Shown: positions 28,953 through 37,330 of the stretch, in pieces
Position numbering within the stretch: position 1 is the first letter of the stretch
Layout of the letters: every line of letters begins with the position of its first letter
From: Aequorivita lipolytica
Lineage (GTDB): Bacteria > Bacteroidota > Bacteroidia > Flavobacteriales > Flavobacteriaceae
Direction of reading: 5' to 3'
DNA length: 64,000 bases
NCBI RefSeq assembly: GCF_007997135.1
Contig: NZ_VORU01000007.1
Span: 98,319-162,318, forward strand
Made by a program: the position numbers and the translations under genes
Notes under the pieces: model-generated
What the model was told of the DNA's origin: nothing
The model's database searches: none
Seen by the model: the letters and a program-made list of their open reading frames with translations, nothing else

Positions 28953-30230
28953 TTAAGGGTAAAGCAAATACTTCTCCCTAACCTTCTGAAAACTGTCAAG
29001 CCCATCTTTCCAAGAATCCCGAATTTTTTCAGCAGATAAACCTTGCTCAATTTGTTGTTGCAATTTCTTTGTTCCAGCAAGTTTCACAAAAAATGAATTG
29101 AAAAAATCCTTCTTTTTCCCGTTGGCGTTGTAGGCATCGATTAGCCATTCCAAATTTATTTTACTCAATCGCGGTTCTTTTCTGAGGTCTTTTCCGTGGC
29201 AAAGTTGCCCTTTGAATTTTGGGTCTTTTGAGCCTTCGTTGGATTGTGGCGTATATTCAAAAGTATATTTTGAAGCGGGCAAACTCGGTGCTCCAAAAAC
29301 CTGAAATTGCATATCCGTGCCGCGGCCGGCGTTTATAAACGTTCCTTCAAAAAAGCAGAGGCTAGGGTAGAGGTTTATGGCTTGATCGTTAGGTAAATTT
29401 GGGGATGGTTTTATGGGAAGTGAATACTGTGTTTCATGAGTGTAGTTTTTCATTCCGATAATGGTAAGGTCGCATACATCTTTTTTTTGCGACCAATCTT
29501 TTTCTTTGTTATTCAGCCATCCTTCGCCATTTATCATAGCTGCGTATTCGCCAATAGTCATTCCGTGAACCACTGGAATTGGATGCATTCCCACAAAGCT
29601 TTCATTCTCAGGTTCCATTATTGGCCCGTCAATGTAATGTCCGTTGGGATTTGGACGGTCTAAAACTATGACGGGAATACCTAACTCTGCGCAGGCTTCC
29701 ATAACATAATGAAGCGTGGAAATGTAGGTGTAAAAACGTGCGCCAACATCTTGTATGTCAAAAACTACTACGTCAATTCCTTTCAATTGTTCTTGGGATG
29801 GTTTTTTGTTATTTCCGTAAAGTGAGATTAAAGGAACACCCGTTTTTGAATCTACTCCATCTTTCACATGTTCACCCGCATCGGCAGTACCTCTAAAACC
29901 GTGCTCTGGAGCGAAAACCTTTTTAATAATAATATTTTTCGAAATCAAAAAATCTACAAGATGCTGGTTTTCATTTTCCAAAAAAGAAGTCTGATTCGCA
30001 ACCACTCCCACATTTTTTCCTTTCAGTAGTTCAGAATAAAGTTGAAACTGCTCAGCACCAACAATAATATCTTGGTCACTTAGGGAAGTCGAAGTTCCGT
30101 CATCCGTCATTGGTCTTCCGTCCTCATTTCCCCCTTTGGGGGTTAGGGGGCTTTTCTCATTGGAACTTCCGCAGGAAAAAATGGTCAAAACAACCAATAA
30201 AACTGTATTTTTGAAAAAAGTTAAGCCCAT
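28953..30230 (-). CDS. namZ: NamZ-family exo-beta-N-acetylmuramidase (DUF1343), lipoprotein
   Basis: The 425-residue protein begins with a lipoprotein signal ending in the lipobox FSC at about residue 20. The catalytic DUF1343 domain spans about residues 60-425 (GKNVGVVANQTSFL, FAPEHGFRGTADAGEHV, DVVFDIQDVGARFYTYISTL, VLDRPNPNG, GTFINAGRGTDMQFQVFGAP). The family releases N-acetylmuramic acid from non-reducing ends of peptidoglycan fragments, for cell-wall recycling. Residues 20-57 are a linker that matches repeat-derived DNA (SPLTPKGG and following). The beta-lactamase gene follows on the same strand. Confidence 0.85.
   Translation of the reverse strand: MGLTFFKNTVLLVVLTIFSCGSSNEKSPLTPKGGNEDGRPMTDDGTSTSLSDQDIIVGAEQFQLYSELLKGKNVGVVANQTSFLENENQHLVDFLISKNIIIKKVFAPEHGFRGTADAGEHVKDGVDSKTGVPLISLYGNNKKPSQEQLKGIDVVVFDIQDVGARFYTYISTLHYVMEACAELGIPVIVLDRPNPNGHYIDGPIMEPENESFVGMHPIPVVHGMTIGEYAAMINGEGWLNNKEKDWSQKKDVCDLTIIGMKNYTHETQYSLPIKPSPNLPNDQAINLYPSLCFFEGTFINAGRGTDMQFQVFGAPSLPASKYTFEYTPQSNEGSKDPKFKGQLCHGKDLRKEPRLSKINLEWLIDAYNANGKKKDFFNSFFVKLAGTKKLQQQIEQGLSAEKIRDSWKDGLDSFQKVREKYLLYP
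30085..30160. repeat. intergenic-type repeat captured inside namZ
   Basis: The bases encoding the NamZ linker contain the palindromic word CCCCCTTTGGGGG (30130-30142), then GGTTAGGGGG, followed upstream by CCGTCATCCGTCATTGGTC words. Both types are usually found as short dispersed repeats in Bacteroidota. The reading frame stays open through them. Confidence 0.6.
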
Positions 30231-30239
30231 AAAATTTCA

Positions 30240-31475
30240 GTGAATTTCGAATTTTTCATCGCTCGGCGCATCATTGCTTCCAAGGACTATAAAAGTAGTA
30301 TTTCGGCGCCGATAATAAAAATTGCAATCACCGCAATTGCGCTCGGTATTATTATGATGCTAATCTCGATTGCAACGGGCGTTGGGCTTCAAAAAAAGAT
30401 TCGCGAAAAGGTTTCTGCCTTCAATGGCGATATAATCATTACGAATTTCGACACCAACTTTTCCAATGATTCCCAAAATCCTATTTCAAAAGATCAGGAT
30501 TTTTACCCCACTTTTAAAAATATTGATGGAATAAAACACGTGCAAGTTACCGCTTCCAAAGGCGGCGTAATCCGTACCGAGACCGATTTTGAAGGTGTGG
30601 TGGTAAAAGGCGTGGGCAATGATTACGATTGGGAATATTTCAAGGATTATTTGGTGGAAGGAAAATTGCCCGATTTTAAAGGTGATTTAAACGAAGACAT
30701 CTTAATTTCAGAATATTTGGCAAATAGGCTTCATCTGAAACTTGGTGATAAAGTGACCACTTTTTTTCTGAACGACGAAGTTTCAAAAACGCCACGCAGC
30801 CGCGGTTTCAACATTGTGGGAATATATAATAGCGGTTTTCAGCAATTTGACGAGCAATTTATAATAACCGACATTCGCCATATTCAGCGATTGAACAAAT
30901 GGGAAGATGATCAAATTGGTGCTTTCGAGGTTTTTGTTAATGATTTTGACCAAATTGTTCCCATCGGAAACGAAGTTTACAACGAAACAAGCAGTACACT
31001 GGACACGCAGACCATCCGCCAAAAATATGCCTCCATTTTTGAATGGCTCGACCTTTTTGACTTCAATATAATAATGATTATCGGGATTATGATTTTGGTC
31101 GCTGGCATCAATATGATAACTGCACTTTTGGTTTTGATTTTGGAACGCACCCAAATGATTGGTATTTTGAAAGCTTTGGGAAGTAGCGATTGGAGCGTGC
31201 GCAAAGTTTTTTTATACAATGCAATGTACTTGATAGGCGTCGGTCTTTTCTGGGGAAATGTTATTGGAATTGGACTGCTTTTGGTTCAGAAATACGGTAA
31301 GGTTTTCAAATTGAATCCAGATACTTATTACGTGAATGAAGCTCCTGTTTATTTGAATTGGGAGTATATTTTAATCTTGAATGGCGGAACTTTTCTACTC
31401 TGCCTTTTAATGCTTTTGATTCCTTCTTTTATTATTTCAAAAATTTCTCCTGTTAAAGCAATTCGGTTTGAGTAA
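30240..31475 (+). CDS. ABC transporter permease, LolC/E-type
   Basis: The start is GTG (MNFEFFIARRIIASKDYKSS). The 411-residue protein has the FtsX/LolC-E layout: one membrane segment (residues 25-48), a MacB-like periplasmic domain (50-265) and three membrane segments at the C-terminus with ALLVLILERTQMIGILKALGSSDW before the second-last segments. In this family the complex with LolD extracts lipoproteins from the inner membrane. No ATPase gene is adjacent. It is divergent from namZ with only 9 bases between the start codons, so the promoters overlap coding DNA. Confidence 0.85.
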   Translation: MNFEFFIARRIIASKDYKSSISAPIIKIAITAIALGIIMMLISIATGVGLQKKIREKVSAFNGDIIITNFDTNFSNDSQNPISKDQDFYPTFKNIDGIKHVQVTASKGGVIRTETDFEGVVVKGVGNDYDWEYFKDYLVEGKLPDFKGDLNEDILISEYLANRLHLKLGDKVTTFFLNDEVSKTPRSRGFNIVGIYNSGFQQFDEQFIITDIRHIQRLNKWEDDQIGAFEVFVNDFDQIVPIGNEVYNETSSTLDTQTIRQKYASIFEWLDLFDFNIIMIIGIMILVAGINMITALLVLILERTQMIGILKALGSSDWSVRKVFLYNAMYLIGVGLFWGNVIGIGLLLVQKYGKVFKLNPDTYYVNEAPVYLNWEYILILNGGTFLLCLLMLLIPSFIISKISPVKAIRFE

Positions 31476-31503
31476 CCTTGCGAGGCACAAAGCAATTTCA
31501 AAC
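31476..31503. repeat. remnant of a dispersed GAGGCAC-type repeat
   Basis: Directly after the stop of the permease gene, the words CCTTGCGAGGCACAAAGCAA and TTTCAAACC resemble a dispersed element of Flavobacteriia that carries TTGCGAGGCACGAAGCAATC. It has diverged by a few bases. It marks the left border of an AT-rich stretch. Confidence 0.45.
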
Positions 31504-31663
31504 CTTGATAGCCTTTTAAAAAAAGAAACTATTATCTGAAAAATTTAACAAATATATTTCCTACAATTCGTTTTTTTTTTAATTTGCAATGTATTAGTAG
31601 ATATAGGTGCGCACCTTTTTTACAATACAAAAATTGATTATTTAACCTACAAATTTTTGTATA

Positions 31664-32137
31664 ATGAAAAATTTTTTACGATTAAAAAAAATGTTTTTAG
31701 TAATTAGTGTTTTACTGTTCAGTAACTTAGCTAATTCATCTACACACCCAAGTAATATTCTTGAATTCAATACAATTTCCAATTCAGAGAATAGCGATAT
31801 AACTCCCGGTTGTGGTACTTTTACTATTGGTGTGAATGTTGGAATATTTTATATAGAAACACAAGTGGAAGTTTGTTGTCACATTTTTACTCCTATGCCC
31901 CTTTGTTCTTATGCACAGAATGGGGTAAACCGCAATCCTGAGGATTTGACAATTCATGTTGATTTATCAAATTTAGATATCGGTAATACTGATATGGGGG
32001 AAACTGCTCCAAATAATTATATTGATGTTGTATCCAGTACCGTTGAGGTATTTAATGGGCATAATCTTAGAATTAAATCAAAAAGATATTACATCAATGG
32101 AGATAACACTGTTAATTTTGAATACGAAGAAATTTAA
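31664..32137 (+). CDS. small secreted cysteine-containing protein, unknown
   Basis: The 157-residue protein has a signal peptide (hydrophobic stretch MFLVISVLLFSNLANSS; a second ATG at residue 11 is a possible start). The mature part has a CGTF segment and a CCHIFTPMPLC segment, giving four cysteines that could pair. The second half (DLSNLDIGNTDMGETAPNNY and RIKSKRYYINGDNTVNFEYEEI) looks beta-rich. I recognise no family. The gene is very AT-rich and its partner, an RDD protein, starts 5 bases after the stop. Confidence 0.65.
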   Translation: MKNFLRLKKMFLVISVLLFSNLANSSTHPSNILEFNTISNSENSDITPGCGTFTIGVNVGIFYIETQVEVCCHIFTPMPLCSYAQNGVNRNPEDLTIHVDLSNLDIGNTDMGETAPNNYIDVVSSTVEVFNGHNLRIKSKRYYINGDNTVNFEYEEI

Positions 32138-32142
32138 TAATT

Positions 32143-32547
32143 ATGAATATTAAGACCAAAAGAATATTTGCATTAATAATTGATTTAATAGTAATTGGTT
32201 TTATATATAGCTTTGGGACTAATTTTATAAATTTAAATGTAGAATTAGGGTCCAAAGAAATCTTTAACCTAAATATTTTGTATGGTTATAGTTTTTTAAT
32301 TGTCGTCTATTGGATTTATTTTTTTCTCTTTGATGTCTTTAATAAAGGTATAACTTTTGGTAAAATGTTAACCAAGATTAGAGTTATTTCAAATGTTGAA
32401 AAGAATTCAAACTACAATAAATTTTTAAGAACTTTCTTGAAAGTTTTAAGTTTAATGATTTTTCCGATTGCAGGATTCTTATTTGTATTAAACGGTTTCA
32501 CAATTCATGATAAGGCAATAAATACTGAAACAATTATTTATCAATAA
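32143..32547 (+). CDS. RDD-family membrane protein
   Basis: The 134-residue protein has three to four hydrophobic segments. The RDD signature is seen as KRIFALIIDLIVIGF (arginine and aspartate in the first segment) and the later HDKAINTETIIY. RDD proteins are thought to be ion exchangers or transporters in some bacteria, but most are uncharacterised. The 5-base spacing to the secreted-protein gene indicates one transcript. Its AT content is as high as that of its partner. Confidence 0.75.
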   Translation: MNIKTKRIFALIIDLIVIGFIYSFGTNFINLNVELGSKEIFNLNILYGYSFLIVVYWIYFFLFDVFNKGITFGKMLTKIRVISNVEKNSNYNKFLRTFLKVLSLMIFPIAGFLFVLNGFTIHDKAINTETIIYQ

Positions 32548-32640
32548 ATTTGAAGATGTTATATGCTTTAAAATTCCTTTCGGTTCTTCGATAGCGAGTC
32601 AACGGTAAGTTTTAAGTATCGCTGCAAAAATTATTAACCA

Positions 32641-32674
32641 GACCCCAAAGGTTTTGAAACCTTTGGGGTCTTTT
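32641..32674 (+). terminator. Rho-independent terminator
   Basis: GACCCCAAAGGTTT is followed by GAAACCTTTGGGGTC and a T tract, a strong hairpin. It ends the AT-rich pair upstream and insulates the cysteine gene. Confidence 0.85.
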
Positions 32675-32724
32675 CATTATCAATAATTCTGAATCCGTAA
32701 TTCTGAATTCTGAATTCAGAATGT

Positions 32725-32732
32725 TACCTTTG
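32725..32732 (+). promoter_or_regulatory. -7 promoter element TACCTTTG
   Basis: TACCTTTG fits the Bacteroidota -7 element and lies 25 bases before the ATG at 32750. The region upstream carries repeated TAATTCTGAAT words rather than a clean TTG. Confidence 0.5.
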
Positions 32733-32749
32733 CACCTCTAAAATTTATT

Positions 32750-34108
32750 ATGGAATACGCAGAAAACATCTTAGGAACTATCGGGAACACACCAATGGTG
32801 AAAATCAACAAAATAATTGGGGACATTCCCGCTTTGGTGCTTGCCAAATATGAAACTTTCAATCCCGGCAATTCGGTTAAAGACCGAATGGCCTTAACAA
32901 TGATTGAAGACGCAGAAGCCGACGGAAGATTAAAACCCGGCGGAACAATCATTGAAGGAACTTCCGGAAATACCGGGATGGGTTTGGCACTTGCCGCAAT
33001 CGTAAAAGGCTACAAAATGGTCTGCGTAATCAGCGACAAACAGAGCAAAGAAAAGATTGATATTCTGAAAGCTGTGGGAAGCAAAGTTATAGTTTGCCCA
33101 ACAAACGTAGCTCCCGATGATCCCCGAAGTTATTATTCCACATCAAAACGTTTGGCAGAGGAAACGCCCAACAGTTGGTACGTAAATCAATACGACAACC
33201 CAAGCAACACTAAAGCGCATTACGAAAGTACGGGCCCAGAAATCTGGAAACAGACCGACGGAAAAGTAACGCATTTTGTCGTTGGTGTTGGTACTGGTGG
33301 CACCATCAGTGGCGTTGGAAAATATTTAAAAGAACAAAACCCGAACATAAAGATTTGGGGAATTGATACCTACGGAAGTGTTTTCAAAAAATATCATGAG
33401 ACTGGAATTTTTGACGAAAACGAAATCTATCCCTATATAACCGAAGGGATTGGTGAAGATATTCTTCCGAAGAATGTTAACTTTAGTGTAATTGACGGTT
33501 TCACCAAAGTGACCGATAAAGACGCAGCAATTTACACCCAAAAGCTTGCGAAAATGGAAGGTTTTTTCCTTGGAAATTCAGCCGGAGCAGCGATAAAAGG
33601 ATTACTTCAACTAAAAGATAAATTTACAAAAGACGATGTGGTAGTTGTTCTTTTTCACGACCACGGCAGTCGCTATGTAGGTAAAATGTATAATGACGAA
33701 TGGATGCGCGAACGCGGTTTTGTTGAGGATGAAGCCAAAAATGCTTCAGATTTGATAAAAGAGCATGAAGACAAGCCATTAATAACCGTAAAAACAGAAG
33801 AACTGGTTGGTCACGCCATAGAGCGGATGAAGAAATACAACATTTCGCAGATTCCTGTGGAAGATACAACAGGTTTTGTGGGGGCTTTGGACGAAACAGA
33901 TTTACTTCGCAAATATCTGGAAAACAAAAACGTGGCTGATCTTCCCATCAAAGATGTAATGCACAAACCGTTTCCTATTGTGAAAAAACACACCACTATT
34001 GAAGAAATATCAAAATTGATTCACAAAGAAAACAATGCTGTTTTAGTAGATTTAGGTGAAGGTAAATTCAATATAATTACAAAGCACGATATAATTAGTG
34101 CACTGTAG
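32750..34108 (+). CDS. PLP-dependent cysteine/cystathionine synthase with CBS domain pair
   Basis: Residues 1-320 form a fold type II PLP domain: IGNTPMVKIN, the Schiff-base lysine K44 in NPGNSVKDRMAL, the phosphate-binding GTSGNTGMGLA and GVGTGGTISGVGKYL. Residues 335-452 form two CBS motifs (NISQIPVEDTTGFVG and NNAVLVDLG), often an adenosyl-nucleotide sensor. This architecture matches cystathionine beta-synthase, which joins serine and homocysteine, or cysteine synthase with regulation. There is no N-terminal haem domain. Start and length fit. Confidence 0.85.
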   Translation: MEYAENILGTIGNTPMVKINKIIGDIPALVLAKYETFNPGNSVKDRMALTMIEDAEADGRLKPGGTIIEGTSGNTGMGLALAAIVKGYKMVCVISDKQSKEKIDILKAVGSKVIVCPTNVAPDDPRSYYSTSKRLAEETPNSWYVNQYDNPSNTKAHYESTGPEIWKQTDGKVTHFVVGVGTGGTISGVGKYLKEQNPNIKIWGIDTYGSVFKKYHETGIFDENEIYPYITEGIGEDILPKNVNFSVIDGFTKVTDKDAAIYTQKLAKMEGFFLGNSAGAAIKGLLQLKDKFTKDDVVVVLFHDHGSRYVGKMYNDEWMRERGFVEDEAKNASDLIKEHEDKPLITVKTEELVGHAIERMKKYNISQIPVEDTTGFVGALDETDLLRKYLENKNVADLPIKDVMHKPFPIVKKHTTIEEISKLIHKENNAVLVDLGEGKFNIITKHDIISAL

Positions 34109-34199
34109 TTTTTTGCCGCGAATTCGCGAATATTTTATAAATGCATTTGTAAATTTGCGACAAAATTTTCATAAAAATTTTCCGTATTTTTAACCTAAT

Positions 34200-34580
34200 A
34201 TGAAAAACGAAGCCCAAAAACTTTTCCGTTTCCTACGCACTAAACCCGTGCCGGCAAATACAAATGAAATATTGGCGTTGGAGCGGACTAAATTGGCCAA
34301 CGAGCGCACGCTGCTTTCATACATTCGCTCCTCACTCTATTTATTATTGGGAGGAATTGGAATTCTGCAACTAAAAGACTTCGAGAGAATAAAATGGCTT
34401 GGCTATGTAGCATTGGTAGTATGTGTCATTTTTTTGGCAATAGGTATTTTTAGATATGTTCTACTGTCTCGAAGACTTTACAAATGGAACCGCATTCTTT
34501 ATGTGGATACCATTTCGGAAAAAGTTGAAAAACAGGCTGATAAGCAAGAAAAATTGGAGAAGCAAGAGACGGAAGCATAG
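34200..34580 (+). CDS. DUF202 family membrane protein
   Basis: The 126-residue protein has the DUF202 signature ALERTKLANERTLLSYIRSSLYLLLGG followed by three hydrophobic segments and a charged tail (EKVEKQADKQEKLEKQE). Homologues such as YidH are inner-membrane proteins of unknown function. It lies 92 bases after the CBS-domain synthase gene, in a stretch with GCCGCGAATTCGCGAAT, a repeat-like palindromic word. Confidence 0.8.
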   Translation: MKNEAQKLFRFLRTKPVPANTNEILALERTKLANERTLLSYIRSSLYLLLGGIGILQLKDFERIKWLGYVALVVCVIFLAIGIFRYVLLSRRLYKWNRILYVDTISEKVEKQADKQEKLEKQETEA

Positions 34581-34635
34581 TATTTTTTCTTATATTTATC
34601 ACGCATTTAATACTCCCCACTAAACTATTTTTCAA

Positions 34636-35937
34636 ATGAAAGAAGATTTTCTGCACTATGTGTGGAAATTTCAGAAGTTTGATGTGGGCGAATTTTACAC
34701 TTCAACTAATGAAAATCTACACATACAAAAGCAAGGGAGCCATAACTTAAACTCGGGCCCCGATTTTTTTAATGCACAGATTGACCTGGACGGTCAACTT
34801 TGGGCGGGTAATGTCGAGATTCATCTAAAATCCTCAGACTGGTATGCGCATGGTCACGAAACCGATGCGGCTTATGACAATGTTATACTGCACGTAGTTT
34901 GGGAGCACGACGCCGAAATTTATAGAAAGGATGGCACTGCGATACCCACTTTTGTCATAAAGGAGCATATTCCAAAAACTACTGTGGCACAATACCAGAA
35001 ATTATTTTCCCAAGAAAAAAAGTGGATTAAATGCGAAAGTGATTTTGCAGACGTAGATGATTTTAGTATTGAAAATTGGCTGGAACGACTATATTTTGAA
35101 AGGCTTCAAAAAAAGGAAACATTTTTTTTAATGGAATTGAAAGATTCACAAAACCATTGGGAGAGCTTGCTTTTCAGAATGCTTTGCAAAAATTTTGGAC
35201 TAAAAGTTAATGGAGATTCCTTCTTTAGTATTGCAAAATCCATCGATTTTTCAGTAGTGAAAAAATGTTGTCAGGAAAGACAGGATTTAGAAGCACTGCT
35301 AATGGGTCAGGCCGGATTGTTGGAAGGCGAAACGGAAGATTGGTATTTTAAAACGCTGAAATTAAAATACGAATATTTGAAGCATAAATTTCAGTTACAG
35401 AATGAAAATGTAATTGTTCCAAAGTTTTTCAGACTACGGCCTCCCAACTTTCCCACGGTGCGTTTAGCACAGTTTGCAATGCTTTATTTTCAGCGTAACA
35501 ACTTGTTTTCACAGGTAATCGATATAAAAAGCGTAAGCGGTTTTCATGAACTTTTCAACGTATATGGCAGTGAATACTGGAGTACGCATTACAACTTTGG
35601 CATTGGTTCTTTGGAGCGCAAAAAGCGCGTTACCAAAAGTTTTGTAGATCTTTTGATTATCAATACCGTTATTCCGCTGAAGTTTTGTTACGCCACACAG
35701 CACGGCCGCGATGTTTCCGAAGAAATACTGAAACTGGCCTCCGAAGTTTCTTCCGAAGAAAATACGATTGTGAAGAAATTCAATTCTTTAAAAAATATTT
35801 CAAAAAACGCATATCAGAGTCAAGCGTTACTTCAACTAAAAAGTGAGTACTGCGATAAGAATAAATGTTTGCAATGTGCAATAGGCAATATAATAATTGG
35901 CTCTGAGGGTACAGCGAGTATGAGGAAATTAATTTGA
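34636..35937 (+). CDS. DUF2851 family protein
   Basis: The 433-residue soluble protein shows the DUF2851 pattern: HYVWKFQKFDVGEFYTS, HNLNSGPDFFNAQIDLDG, WAGNVEIHLKSSDWYAHGH, YDNVILHVVWEHDAEI and the late RPPNFPTVRLAQFAML. The C-terminal CDKNKCLQCAIGN carries three cysteines that might bind a metal. Function is unknown. It is widespread in Bacteroidota. The next gene, a PspC protein, starts 56 bases after it. Confidence 0.85.
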   Translation: MKEDFLHYVWKFQKFDVGEFYTSTNENLHIQKQGSHNLNSGPDFFNAQIDLDGQLWAGNVEIHLKSSDWYAHGHETDAAYDNVILHVVWEHDAEIYRKDGTAIPTFVIKEHIPKTTVAQYQKLFSQEKKWIKCESDFADVDDFSIENWLERLYFERLQKKETFFLMELKDSQNHWESLLFRMLCKNFGLKVNGDSFFSIAKSIDFSVVKKCCQERQDLEALLMGQAGLLEGETEDWYFKTLKLKYEYLKHKFQLQNENVIVPKFFRLRPPNFPTVRLAQFAMLYFQRNNLFSQVIDIKSVSGFHELFNVYGSEYWSTHYNFGIGSLERKKRVTKSFVDLLIINTVIPLKFCYATQHGRDVSEEILKLASEVSSEENTIVKKFNSLKNISKNAYQSQALLQLKSEYCDKNKCLQCAIGNIIIGSEGTASMRKLI

Positions 35938-35993
35938 CCTTTATCTTTTTTTGCGATTTACATATTTAGAACGAAAAAGCGTATTTTGCAACT

Positions 35994-36224
35994 ATGTTAC
36001 AAACCATATATTCCTTAAGACACTATCTCGAAAAACGCGGTTTTTACGTGTCTTCGCGCTTAGCAGATAGGTTGGGTATGCGGGCCAAGAGCGTTCGTCT
36101 TTTTTTTATTTACGTCTCTTTTGCTACATTGGGTGCTGGTTTTGCCATTTACCTTACTTTAGCCTTTGTTTTACGACTCAAGGATTTGGTAAATACCAAA
36201 CGAACCTCAGTTTTTGATTTATGA
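35994..36224 (+). CDS. PspC-domain small membrane protein
   Basis: The 76-residue protein has the PspC-like order: LEKRGFYVSSRLADRLGMRAKSVRLFFIYVSFATLGAGF then a second hydrophobic stretch. PspC proteins sit in the inner membrane and are linked to envelope stress in proteobacteria. The stop overlaps the start of the K+ channel gene in ATGA, so they are coupled. Confidence 0.75.
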   Translation: MLQTIYSLRHYLEKRGFYVSSRLADRLGMRAKSVRLFFIYVSFATLGAGFAIYLTLAFVLRLKDLVNTKRTSVFDL

Positions 36225-37228
36225 AGCAATTCTTCAGCTCTAAAATAGCAGTTGCCATTCTGCTCTTGATCTTGGTTTTTACGGCGGGAGTTGTTGGTTT
36301 CCATTTTTTTTCAGAATACAGTTGGATAGATGCTTTTTATATGACGGTTATTACAGTAACCACGGTGGGTTATGGCGAAGTAATGCCGCTAAGCCCGAAT
36401 GAAAAACTTTTTGTCTCGCTTCTCATCATTTCCAGTATCTTTATCGTTGGTTACGCCATTTCAGTAATCACAGAATATATATTGAGCAAAAACATAGGTA
36501 TTTTAAGACAGAAAAAAGTGCAGAAAAAATTGAAATCCATGCATAACCACGTAGTTGTTTGCGGCTTTGGCAGAAATGGAAAACAAGCGGCCCAGAAACT
36601 TTTGGCGTACAATCGTCCCTTTGTTATTATTGAAAAAGACGAGGAAATAATTGATCGTTTTTCCGACGACGATTATTTATTCATCTTGGGAAACGCCATT
36701 GAAGACGAAATTTTGCTGAAAGCTGGGATAAAAAGAGCTTCTACCTTAATCTGTGCTACGCCAAATGACGCTGATAATTTATTCATAGTCCTTTCAGCGC
36801 GGCAAATGAATAAAGACCTTAAAATAATAAGTCGCGCCAGTGAGGAAACCAGTTATAAAAAATTAAAACTTGGCGGAGCCGACAATGTTATAATGCCAGA
36901 TAAAATAGGAGGTGACCACATGGCCTCACTTGTAGTTGTGCCGGATCTTGTAGAATTTTTGGATAACTTGACCGTTTCTGGGCAGCAGGACAGTATAAAT
37001 GTAGAGCAAATACCTTTTGAAAAAATGTGTCCCCACGGCAGGGAACAGGCAATAAGAGATTTAGATGTTCGTAAAAAAACGGGCTGTTCCATCATCGGGT
37101 ATCGCTCCCCTTCGGGTGAATATATTGTAAATCCGGAACCATCTTTGGTACTTCAGAAAAACTCAAAATTGATATTGATTGGGCGGCCTGAACAAATAGA
37201 AAGCCTTAAAAGAGAATACGGGGTTTAG
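36221..37228 (+). CDS. two-helix potassium channel with TrkA-N/RCK domain
   Basis: The 335-residue protein has two membrane helices (residues 8-28 and 65-90) around a pore loop with the K+ selectivity filter in TVTTVGYGE. It then has a TrkA-N Rossmann domain (VVVCGFGRNGKQAAQKL, about 108-225) and a TrkA-C-like end (VNPEPSLVLQKNSKLILIGRPEQI). This is the architecture of RCK-gated channels such as MthK or Kch. It conducts K+ and responds to ligand binding. It is coupled to the PspC gene. Confidence 0.9.
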   Translation: MKQFFSSKIAVAILLLILVFTAGVVGFHFFSEYSWIDAFYMTVITVTTVGYGEVMPLSPNEKLFVSLLIISSIFIVGYAISVITEYILSKNIGILRQKKVQKKLKSMHNHVVVCGFGRNGKQAAQKLLAYNRPFVIIEKDEEIIDRFSDDDYLFILGNAIEDEILLKAGIKRASTLICATPNDADNLFIVLSARQMNKDLKIISRASEETSYKKLKLGGADNVIMPDKIGGDHMASLVVVPDLVEFLDNLTVSGQQDSINVEQIPFEKMCPHGREQAIRDLDVRKKTGCSIIGYRSPSGEYIVNPEPSLVLQKNSKLILIGRPEQIESLKREYGV

Positions 37229-37330
37229 CAAAACGTTAACAAATTTCATGGCATTTTTTTGAAATTGTTATTTTTTTTAAGCATCTTGCTCTGTTTTATT
37301 TCACAAGACATTTCATTTTAAAAATCCATT

